From assembly GCF_964204645.1 (NCBI RefSeq), contig NW_027437454.1, positions 38,556 through 102,555 on the forward strand: DNA of 64,000 bases. Reading direction: 5' to 3'. This DNA is from Tubulanus polymorphus (taxonomy: Eukaryota; Nemertea; Palaeonemertea; Tubulaniformes; Tubulanidae). The notes below the pieces were generated by a model that did not search any database, had not been told where the DNA came from, and saw only the letters and a list, made by a program, of their open reading frames with translations. Shown piece by piece: positions 55,447-64,000 of this stretch (positions are counted from its first letter, which is position 1; each line of letters opens with the position of its first letter). The position numbers and the translations under genes are program-made.

Positions 55447-56125
55447 CTGCTCACTCTCACTCGCTCTCTTTCGAAACGGAAAGGGAAAAAAACAATATCT
55501 TCTAATCACGAACAGTGTATGGATTATTCGCATCGAGGATATTTGAGCCGCCGGGAGACAGTATTTCGGGGAGGTCTCGTTTATCGGTGGGGGGATACCC
55601 GCAGGCGAATGTGCACAGATCGACCCAAGCGATAGGGAAATAGAAATGGGGTTGGAGAGAGGGAGAGAGGGAAATAGAGAGAGTGTGACAGAAGAAGGGA
55701 GAGGGAGGGAGATGGTTTGCTTGATGAGACAGAGAGAAGTGAGAGGGGAGAGAAGGAGGGAGGGGAGGGATAGATAGAGAGGGGAGAGATGAAAGGTCAA
55801 CACAATTCCAATCGTTCGGTAAAGTAGTTATTGATTCGCTTTCTTGCCGAGTGTCAAGAGCGAAGAGAAAGATTGCATGGAATGCAGCTTCTATTTCGCG
55901 TTTATTTGTAAATATCCGTCAGCGGAGACCATGAAAAAAAAATATATCGAATTCTTGCCCTTTTCGAACCGAAACCTAGAATCCAACTGGATGTTGATTC
56001 GAAAATCTAGAAATTTCAATTTTCCACCGAGAATGTAAATTTTATTTTGATGAATTATCACCGAGGAATCTAATTAAACTAACTCGGTCATCTCTAATGT
56101 TTTGGGCATGTACAGGGACGATTGT
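55447..56125. other. unique sequence with a GA-rich tract
   Basis: GA-rich at about 55650-55795. No gene is recognised in the frames at 55426-56038. Confidence 0.45.
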
Positions 56126-56420
56126 CTTGAACCTTTTAACTGCCCATTGCCTCCGTGTCCTTTGCTGTCCAAATCTCCTTAAATTGTCTATCTGCACCAA
56201 TTGTCCCTCGCTGCCTAAATCACCGTGTCCCTTGCTGTCCAAATCTCCTTAAACTGTCTATCTTTTACCGTCCAAATTTGTATTCTTAATTTCCCTCGCT
56301 GCCGAAACTCCCTAACTGTCCCTTGCTGCCCAAAACTCCCTAACTGTCTCTTGCTGCCCAAAACTCCCTTACTGTCCCTTGCTGCCAAAAAGTCTTTAAC
56401 TGTCCCTCGCTGACCAAATA
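56126..56420 (+). repeat. ~27-28-bp array (7-9 units, irregular)
   Basis: The unit is CTGTCCCTTGCTGCCCAAAA, CTCCCTAA with variants CTTTGCTGTCCAAATCTCCT and CCTCGCTGCCTAAATC. A segment GTGTCCCTTGCTGTCCAAAT occurs twice. Confidence 0.88.
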
Positions 56421-56758
56421 CCTCCTTTCAAGTCGAATATATTCTGTGAGTAATATTTGCTGAGAGTAGCGCGACGATCAGTGGGAATTGTTGATTGCTA
56501 ATATTGACATAAGCGTCGCGCGTGTTGTCGGTTTAGGTCGATCAGTTCGAATACTCATTCCTCGCGGCCATATTATTGTCATCAACGTTTCCTGCTTACC
56601 TTATCCGAACTCTTATCTCTTATCTCTTATCTCTAGCTCTCGCTCTGTTTTTCCTATCTCTATTTCGTTCTTTTTTTCCGCTATTGATAAGCGTCACGAG
56701 TGAATGGAAGCCTGTTTTTAACTTATCAACGTTATTTTGAATAACAGCAGCGGCAGCG

Positions 56759-56789
<31 letters not shown>

Positions 56790-57057
56790 CAGCGGCAGCA
56801 ACTTTACTTCGTGCAGACGATTTCTGGCAATGATTTGAATGTTTTTTCTAGTGTCTCGTCATCAACTGAACTTTGTGACGTGGTAAAACTACGCAATGAA
56901 TCGCGACAGACGGGTAGAATATAAGTCCCACAATCAGAGGATCAAAAAAGTTTGTTAATAATCAAAACCATCAAAATTAATTAAAAACCCAAATTTTCAG
57001 TTTTATAGTACTCGGTTTTATACTCGTGAAAATGGTTTTTAGTGCGCTAAAAAATAT
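56421..57057. other. unique sequence with a CAG/CGG tract
   Basis: CAGCAGCGGCAGCGGCAGCA at about 56746-56802. TTATCTCTTATCTCTTATCTC lies near 56611. No gene is seen. Confidence 0.4.
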
Positions 57058-57129
57058 CTCCCCGGCCGGGAATCGAACCCGGGTCTCGTACGTGACAGGC
57101 GCGGATACTCACCACTATACTACCGAGGA
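57058..57129 (-). tRNA. tRNA-Asp (GTC)
   Basis: The minus strand starts TCCTCGGTAGTATAGTGGTG and has the anticodon loop CCTGTCACG and the T arm CCCGGGTTCGATTCCCGG. 72 nt, acceptor TCCTCGG with CCGGGGA (one T-G pair), discriminator G. The A box (TAGTATAGTGG) and B box (GGTTCGATTCC) are intact. TTTTTT follows the 3' end by about six bases. No CCA is encoded and there is no intron. Confidence 0.96.
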
Positions 57130-57720
57130 TCGATGTCCGACGAGTTTGGCTTTTCGTTGATGACCAACATGTCACGATCGCTATTCTTATAGTGGGAGTT
57201 ATAATAGAGAACCCGCTGCACTTCAAGAAATAACGGGCGCTGGTTTGACGAGCTGTGCTGCACCGATATTTTCACTTTCGAAAATATTTCGATGGAAATT
57301 CATTTCTTATAACGAAATCGTTTTTTTATTTTCTTTGTCGAGAGATATATTTATGGCCCTTATCTAGAGCACTCTACCCGTGAGGGTTGTATGATTGATA
57401 GTCGCGGCGCTCGGGTCGTACGTCTCCACACTGACCCGCGGTGTTTTATTCACCGAATCTACGCCCATAAAACCGAGAGCCCGAATTAACGGTCATTTTA
57501 TGACGTCAGTTCCGTACGCGCATGCGCGAGACACAGCTATTTAAAGGTCAATGCCATCTGTTTTACCGTACTACAATTACATTAATGTCATGATGTCACT
57601 TTTCACGCTTAAATCATCTTATCTTCGCTAATCCATTCATTCGTGCATTCAATCTACACTCTGTGTCTATTCATATTTCTATCCGGACTCCAGACATAGG
57701 GTCACTGCGTACACATCTGC
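57130..57720. other. unique sequence with an isolated CRE
   Basis: TGACGTCAGTTCCGTACGCG, CATGCGCGAG at 57501-57530 has a palindromic CRE followed by an NRF1-like GCGCATGCGC. This pairing is common at animal CpG promoters, but no gene start is seen within reach. Confidence 0.3.
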
Positions 57721-58050
57721 CTCTGACTCTAGTCTCTCTCTCTCATTCCCTCTATCTCTCATTTCCCTCTCTCCCTCTCTCCCTCTCTCCCTCTCTCCCT
57801 CTCCCTCTCTCTCTCTCTCTCCCTCTCTCCCTCCCCTCTCCCTCTCCCTTCCTCTCTCTCTCCACCCTCCCCTCTCTCTCCCTCTCTCTTTCCCTGTCTC
57901 TCCCTCCCCTCTCCCTCTCTCTATCCCTTTCCCTCCCTTCTCCCTCTCTCATTTCCCTCTCTCCCTCTCTCTCCATCACTCTCTCCCTCCCCTCTCCCTT
58001 TCTCTTTCCCTCTCCCTCTCTCATTTCCCTCTCTCTCTCCCTCTCTAAAA
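57721..58050. repeat. CT-rich low-complexity tract
   Basis: TCTCCCTC and CCCTCTCC runs. Frames are artefacts. Confidence 0.95.
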
Positions 58051-58665
58051 CAAATATCACAGAAGTACCGCGTTATCTCGCGATATAATCGGTGAGTAGT
58101 TATTTCATCAGTTTTTATCGAGGTCAATTAACACATTGTCGACAGTTAATCCGACTTATCCGACAGATAAGTTGACAAGTTAATATTGTTTGATTTATTA
58201 TCTTAATGTTAACGAGGACGCGCGCGTAGGACGACGCAACGAGAGTTCAAGGTCACGCAGTGCAAAAATACCGAACGCCATTTCGTTTGATTTCGTTGGT
58301 GCGGTTGAGAGAGAGAGAGAGAGGGGGAGAGAGTGGAGAGGAAGATGGGGAGAGGGAGATGTAGGGAGAAGGGAGAGTGTTGGGAGATGGAGACGGAGGG
58401 AGAGAGAGACTGAGAGAGATGGGACTGTCTTCCACGCGGCTGAGTCGCGCACACACGTCACACGCTATTATTCGTACAGTGTTCACCACGCCTGATCGCG
58501 TCTGAACGGTGTAACTAGTGAATTGATAATCCACGATGTGAGGAGATCTGTTCTCCTCAGCGCATCACATATCTGTATACAGACAGTGTCAGTGAGACAA
58601 ATAGACTTTACAACATTGAACACAACTTATCAGAGAAAACGTATATTATACCTACTGTTCCGCTG
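58051..58665. other. unique sequence with a GA-rich tract
   Basis: GA-rich at about 58305-58420. Frames on both strands follow composition. No gene is seen. Confidence 0.4.
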
Positions 58666-59110
58666 AGTTCCATTGGACTTTGATCAGTTCCAGCGAGTTG
58701 GAACCAGTTCCACTGGACTTTGATCAGTTCCAGCGAGTTGGAACCAGTTCCACTGGACTTTGATCAGTTCCAGCGAGTTGGAACCAGTTCCACTGGACTT
58801 TGATCAGTTCCAGCGAGTTGGAACCAGTTCCACTGGACTTTGATCAGTTCCAGCGAGTTGGAACCAGTTCCACGGGACTTTGATCACTTTCAGCGAGTTG
58901 GAACCAGTTCCACTGGACTTTGATCAGTTCCAGCGAGTTGGAACCAGTTCCACTGGACTTTGATCACTTCCAACGAGTTGGAACCAGTTCCACGGGACTT
59001 TGATCACTTTCAGCGAGTTGGAACCAGTTCCACGGGACTTTGATCACTTCCAACGAGTTGGAACCAGTTCCACGGGACTTTGATCACTTTCACCGAGTTG
59101 GAACTACAGA
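58666..59110 (+). repeat. 40-bp array (11 units) with inverted GGAAC motif
   Basis: The unit is CCACTGGACTTTGATCAGTT, CCAGCGAGTTGGAACCAGTT. Each unit holds GGAACCAGTTCC, an inverted repeat with a 2-base centre. Early units are almost identical; later ones carry CCACGGGACTTTGATCACTT in alternation, which makes 80-bp dimers. Confidence 0.95.
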
Positions 59111-59540
59111 ACTTTGGTCAACTCCACTTATAGCTAGACGTTTTTACGTTGAGACAAATACCAGGAGTTTAGACCCGGTTTAAAGCTTGTCACACGGTGG
59201 GCTCGAGCCAGCTACACGGTGTCAGGACCACAGTTCTGGCACAGTTGCTGATACAAGTTCTAAACAAGCTTAACTCATAAACTAATTCAATTTCTTCATT
59301 GAATCAGTTTATTCTAAAATAGATTCAGCGTCACAAAAAGGATTAGAAAAAAAGGAGAAATCAATCTTAGATAAGTAAATTGATCCGATAAAGAAATTAA
59401 ACGTATTTAGACTTTGATTTAATGTGTTTTGTGGCTCAGGGCCTTTTTATACGTAGCCTGTCATAGGTTGGATTCAAAAAGTTGCAGTCAGCCCCCAAGA
59501 AATTGAAGCCAGTCCTAAGTAATTGCAGCTGGCAACAAAT
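59111..59540. other. unique sequence, no gene seen
   Basis: AT-rich after 59260, with no family recognised. Confidence 0.35.
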
Positions 59541-59875
59541 CATTGGAAGCAGTCTCACGTTTTAATCACTTTAGCTTGTGTCTTTGTTTATTAATTACTT
59601 TAATCTACATTGCCCCTAGTTTGCCTTGCTTACTTTAGCATTGTTTTCTAGTTGTTATGTCATTACTTTAATCTATTCCCCTTTCAATATTTTAATCACT
59701 CACTCTGCTTCTATTGTTTTGGTCTTGTATAAATATCTTGTAATATTCTCCTGTACTCAGTACGCCTGATGATGGCTAATAGTCTTTAGCCGAAACGTTG
59801 CGCAAATATATATAACTCTTCTATTCAAGTTTCTCGTTTTGGCTGAACTTATTGTGGGATTTCTCTTGTTATCTC
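59541..59875 (+). mobile_element. retroelement 3' region related to the tRNA insert
   Basis: The tail CGCCTGATGATGGCTAATAG, TCTTTAGCCGAAACGTTGCG and TTATTGTGGGATTTCTCTTG (59764-59865) has the same layout as the insert at 47086-47191. Upstream TTTTAATCAC and TACTTTAATCTA phrases and GTATAAATATCTTG with CTGTACTCAGTACG suggest a promoter-like terminal region, as known in Penelope-like elements. No reverse transcriptase is seen. Confidence 0.5.
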
Positions 59876-60730
59876 GGCCAGACCCAGAGTTTTAGTAAGT
59901 CTAGGAGCCAACCCGGATTAACTGTAGCCGGAACCAAAATATATAAACAGTATCCAGCCCTGGATAATTATAGCAAGCCCCAAAACATTAGAGCATGCAA
60001 TCAAAGTATCGGAGCCATCCCACGTATTTGTATCCAGGGTATACGAGCTAGGATCTCTCTTACCTGACCAGAAAACTGTCTAGAACCTGATGCGGTCCAG
60101 GGTTGATACGGCACAATTCACAATTTTCTACGTCACTGACCGTGAAGGAGTGAAGCTAATCTCATCAACAAACGTAAGATATACATAAGCGTACAATGTG
60201 GAAATACTAGTGGAAATACCTAGTTTGCCGCCACCGCCGTCATCCGAGCGCATTCTTACAAATCTAATTATACAAATATCAAAGGAAAACGATCGCGTTT
60301 GATCTGCTTATAGCTTTTAGGATAGTTAATTTGAACGCTCGCTCGCTCGCTTGCCGCAGCCGATACGAGTCCGCTGCTGCGGCTATGAAAACTCCGCGGA
60401 CACGCGATGAAAAAAAAACAATTTAAAAAAAAAACATTTTCCGAGATGAATCGGGCCGGGATTTCTCTCGACTAACAAAACGGTAAAAGATGCTTCGCTT
60501 TGAAATATTTTGAGAAATAATTGGTGTTTTTTCTTTCCATTTTCAAGGCAAGGGTTTAAAAATAACGGTTGATATGCTAATCGTCAGTTGACGACCAATC
60601 AGAGATTTGGATGAATTCGTGGTTGTTATTCTCGAACATTCTTTAGAATTCGAGAAGCGATTTGACATTTGAACAAAATTCTTCGTCTTCGAATACCTGA
60701 ACATCGTAGGGCAAGGGATTTTTTTGTTAG
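59876..60730. other. unique sequence, no gene supported
   Basis: CGCTCGCTCGCTCGCTTGCC near 60340. A 71-codon frame (59852-60067) starts in the retroelement tail. Confidence 0.35.
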
Positions 60731-61015
60731 GGAATATTGTTTGTTAGGAGGTAATTTAGAAGGGAGGTCGTTTAGAAGGGAGGTCGTTTAGAAGGGAGGT
60801 CGTTTTAAAGGAGGCTGTTTTGAAGGGAAGTTGTTTACAAGGGATGTTGTTTGCAAGGGGGGTTTTTTAGAAGGGAGGTTATTCATAAGTGAGGTCGTTT
60901 CGATGGGAGGTAGTTTAGAAGGGAGGTAGTTTAGAAGGGAGGTAGTTTTGATGGGAGGTAGTTTAGAAGAGAGGTCGTTTTGATGGGAGGTCGTTTTGCG
61001 GGAGGTTATTTGCAA
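60731..61015 (+). repeat. 16-bp array (about 15 units)
   Basis: The unit is GGGAGGTCGTTTAGAA with GTAGTTTAGAA and GTCGTTTTGAT variants. Irregular between 60820 and 60900. Confidence 0.93.
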
Positions 61016-61800
61016 TATGACGGACATTATAGACTATGATATATCCAGGTTCTGCCGTACACATAGTGCCACAGACAGCACACGACTTGAAGCAGATCGG
61101 CGACACTTCTGAAAGCTAAATCCTTGTGATCACTTGGCGCAAACCTCATAATTCATCCGTTAAAACTGACAACACACGGCGCGAATACATTCGATTCGTT
61201 TCAAATCTCCGCTGCTGCACGTCGGTGCCGTGTGACTGGTTTCCGCTAGATACTTCAAACCTATCATTATCATTTTACTAGATTATAGCGACGCTCTTCA
61301 CGCGTCGAGTCGTTTCGAGGCGTTGTGTATTTTATAGCCACCACGCGATAAAAACAGAATCCCCCTAAACCGACGACATAACGAGTAAGATGAGGTCCGA
61401 CGAATGTGCTCAAAGCTAGTATTCATTGATTCGACTTTTCGGCTATTATAGCGTTATAGTCCTCTCCTGGAAACAACGAATCAATAAATTATACAGCTCT
61501 ATTTAAGGAAACTTATCGGACTTCATCTTTCTTGTTACATTAGAATATGTGGGATTCTCTATATATTGTCACAACGCGGACATAGTGTTTCATCAATGGT
61601 TTTGCTGCGCCTAGAAATGTTTAAGAAGTTCTTGGCCCTATTTCGCAGTTCTAGCAACCATCGTTGAGAAGTTTTTCCCACCTAAATATTCAGCAGCCGG
61701 TTTTAAAGACTAATATCAACTTTAACCCGGGGGCGTACGCAATTCATTATTAACTGAGTTAACTCCTTAGGTTATATATAGATAAAACCACTCTTTAAAA
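61016..61800. other. unique sequence with a possible retroelement tail
   Basis: CTTATCGGACTTCATCTTTC and ATATGTGGGATTCTCTATAT at about 61511-61564 resemble the last 50 bases of the tail at 47141-47191, but the GAAACG part is absent. No gene is seen. Confidence 0.35.
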
Positions 61801-61990
61801 CTTGCCCAGAAACTTTCACCGTGACTGTATTTGACTCTGAGCCAAGTTTCAGATATGAGTTTGAGTTAACTCTGAATTAGAATTAGTCAATTTTCAATGA
61901 GCTCACTCGGGAACCTGTTGGAGTCTAGACGTAACTCTGAGTGTGAAATAGTTAATTTAAGTTCGTTGGTTCGTTAATTCCGATTCAGAA
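61801..61990. repeat. diverged relics of the foldback/39-bp family
   Basis: TTTGACTCTGAGCCAAGTTT, CAGATATGAGTTTGAGTTAA, CTCTGAATTAGAATTAG resembles the end and interior of the element at 46525-46623. Confidence 0.45.
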
Positions 61991-62685
61991 TTTGTTGTTC
62001 AAAGATTTAGAAAAACTCACAAAGATACGGCCTGGTTCAAACAGTATTGTTGTGGAAGAACCTATGATGCCTTCTCTGGCAACCGAGGGCCATCAAATAT
62101 CTACCATCATGATACTTTGCCGTCAGATGGCGCCACTGTCAGTCGGTCAAATTCGAAATTACTGGACGCCGGTCATTTTGTCGATTAATGGCCTTAAGAC
62201 ACTAGCGTTTAATCAAGGCCGGTTAAAGACCGCCGCGGTTTGTTCGCTTAATGGGTTCGTTTAACGTCTCTGTATAATTAACGAGTAATTGAGAACCCAA
62301 TCATCTTCTCACTGGTGCACACTGTCTCTTTTCTGTTGATTATTTCGACTGCGCGGTCTTTCTCTCTCCCCTCGCGCGCACGACGCCGTTTATGAATGCA
62401 GAAATCAATCAGCGACAATCATCGCTTCAAAAAGTGATCGTTCACGAGAATATCCTGAAAGCGCTATTCTCCTGCTCGGATCGTCGTTTCGGCGTTGAAC
62501 GACACGCTAGTTATCATCTTACATTTTCCGGCGCCGGAGTTGTATTGTCGGCTGCCTAGTGTTGTTGATTGCTGTGACGCGCGCGCGGCTCCTCATCATC
62601 GCGGGAATTCTCGGAGTCGTAAATTATAGCTACCGAAACACGACAGCGGCGTGGGGGGATATTCACGCGATCAGACGATGGTCGA
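61991..62685. other. unique sequence with a CTCF-like site
   Basis: CCGTCAGATGGCGCCACTGT at about 62120 matches the core of the CTCF motif (AGATGGCGC). A 90-codon frame at 61992-62264 is not recognised. Confidence 0.4.
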
Positions 62686-62815
62686 TGATTTTGAGAGGAG
62701 ATGGAGTGAGAGTAGGGAGGTTGGGAAGATTGGAGAGACAGGATAGAGATAGAGGGGAAACCGAGAGGGAGAGGTAAAGAGAGACAGAGAGAGAGAGACA
62801 GAGACTGAGAGCAGT
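62686..62815. repeat. GA-rich tract
   Basis: AGAGAG and GGGAGA runs with interruptions. Confidence 0.8.
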
Positions 62816-63200
62816 TAAGCAATCCAGTCCGTTGCTCTCGTTCTCGACGGTTCAAGATCGAAATTAAGTTTCAAGAGGCGCGAACAGAAAATTACCATTC
62901 GAAATATTCGCAATCTAAACGAATTCGTCGCCGTGTTTTATTTAGTGCTACAAGAAACAGTCGATGAACTCCAGTCGGTGCTATATACACTATCAATCCC
63001 GAGACCGCCGCAGCTGCAGCTGCGTTTTATACACAGCTCAGGAGAAAAACAACTGAACAGAACTACTAAAGATTGTTCCGAAACGTTTTCTATTCTCTGG
63101 GCGATACCGTCTTAGTCGTTGAGCGTTTCCTGGAAAGAATGGTCGTTGTTTCTGTTAGTTACATCGCTGTCTCTGAAGCACCTCACATCGACGAGAGTGA
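62816..63200. other. unique sequence, no gene seen
   Basis: CGCAGCTGCAGCTGCG at about 63008-63023 is a perfect palindrome. Confidence 0.35.
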
Positions 63201-63405
63201 GAGAGGAAGAGGGAGAGAGGGAGAGGAGGGAGAGGGAGGGAGAGGGAGAGGGAGAGGGAGAGGGAGAGGGAGAGGGAGAGGGAGAGGGAGAGGGAGAGGG
63301 AGAGGGAGAGGGAGAGGGAGAGGGAGAGGGAGAGGGAGAGGGAGAGGGAGAGGGGAGGAGGGAGAGGGAGAGGGAGAGGGAGAGGGAGAGGGAGAGGGAG
63401 AGGAG
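63201..63405. repeat. (GGGAGA)n hexamer array
   Basis: About 30 near-perfect GGGAGA units with one break (GGGGAGGAGG near 63352). Confidence 0.97.
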
Positions 63406-63565
63406 AGAGCAGCTTGTGGGGAGAGAGGGGCAAGGAAGGTGTCGAGATGTCGCAAATTGTTTCCCAGCAAGTATCTTTCACCGTCTCTAGATACAGTTCC
63501 ACGCGTGGATTTATTTTGACCGGGTCCAGTTCCATGTGTGGGCTTAATGGTAACCCGCAGCACCA
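63406..63565 (+). repeat. spacer and a pair of diverged 39-bp family units
   Basis: ACAGTTCCACGCGTGGATTT, ATTTTGACC then GGTCCAGTTCCATGTGTGGG at about 63493-63542. Confidence 0.7.
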
Positions 63566-63842
63566 GCTATCCCACCAGATGGCGTGACGAGCAGTCGTCC
63601 GTTGTCAAAATAAGTTCATTATTTCAACTGCAATTTTAGACTCCCGGATCCATTATCACAGCACCGACCAAATATACAATACTTGCATTCCTCTACCCAG
63701 ATATCGGTTTAGTTTTCTTAAATAATATTGATTAATCTAAGAGTGAAGTTCATTCAGATTGAATTGAAATGTGGTGAAATCGACTAGCGACACCTGGCGG
63801 ATCCTCGCCTGCCATGCGTGGAATCCTCGATTGCCACAGTAG
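63566..63842. repeat. composite dispersed element with CTCF-like cores, second copy
   Basis: CCCACCAGATGGCGTGACGA at about 63570, TTGTCAAAATAAGTT at 63603, and CGACTAGCGACACCTGGCGG, ATCCTCGCCTGCC with GGAATCCTCGATTGCCACAG at 63781-63838. Same part order as 205-437. Confidence 0.7.
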
Positions 63843-64000
63843 AGATGCGGGTAGCTCCATTTGACCGCGGATCCAGTTTCACATCGTTGAATGGCGATGT
63901 CCTAGTCAGACGCTATGGCCGCTTTTTATATGAAACAACCATAATTTATCAGATAACAACATAGCGTTCACTAGAGATGGACGTTCAATATGATACAAAC
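63843..64000. other. window end, no gene seen
   Basis: CCGCGGATCCAGTTTCACAT near 63868 is a 39-bp family scrap; the rest is unique. Confidence 0.35.

Noticed and set aside
59764-59800. A confident hammerhead ribozyme annotation
   Set aside because: The core order fits, but the base of stem II is mismatched and no UH cleavage site with stem III could be found by eye; kept only as a finding.
61992-62264. 90-codon plus-strand gene
   Set aside because: Contains the CTCF-like dispersed motif and no recognisable protein family.

Overview
This is a window of animal nuclear DNA, gene-poor and packed with repeats. The signs are genes split by short GT-AG introns, tRNA genes with no encoded CCA and with T-run Pol III terminators, an AATAAA poly(A) signal, and a very high load of micro- and minisatellites, short inverted-repeat elements and retroelement tails. 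CpG is not depleted in the unique sequence. Secreted single-WSC-domain genes in tandem, together with this repeat style, suggest a marine invertebrate, possibly a lophotrochozoan. I cannot name the species.

The only protein-coding genes I can support fully are two tandem paralogues on the minus strand at the left end (375-1401 and 2364-3465). Each has three exons: a signal-peptide exon, then two exons that together encode one eight-cysteine WSC domain. Both reading frames close exactly (124 and 151 residues). The C-terminal tail of the downstream copy reads into a dispersed repeat. There are three tRNA-Lys(CTT) loci and one tRNA-Asp(GTC), all on the minus strand. Two Lys copies are identical and intact. 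The third is split by a 106-bp retroelement tail flanked by a perfect 15-bp target-site duplication. One further candidate exon (46887-46957) and one degenerate open stretch (49742-50241) are weaker calls.

Most of the rest is repeats of a few families: (1) a 39-bp family (GTTCCACAGTTGTGTGGG core) in about a dozen arrays in both orientations, with 20-, 40-, 43- and 44-bp relatives; (2) a 46-bp family (AACCAATCTAACAACTT core); (3) a 79-bp family with a CRE-like TGATGTCA centre; (4) a 41-bp hairpin family in two arrays; (5) a 69-bp family made from a retroelement tail; (6) dispersed elements carrying a CTCF-like core (CTAGGTGGCGCT); and many local arrays of 9-51 bp units plus CT/GA, AT, GACAGG and CTG tracts.

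The most informative observation is how these families relate. Near 46.2-46.7 kb and at 5.0 kb are short foldback elements with terminal inverted repeats. Their terminal sequence is the core of the 39/44-bp arrays and their interior is the 46-bp array unit. The 69-bp arrays likewise match the tail found inserted in the tRNA gene. So much of the satellite content seems to have been seeded by pieces of a few mobile elements. All statements come from reading the sequence by eye; no database or alignment was run.
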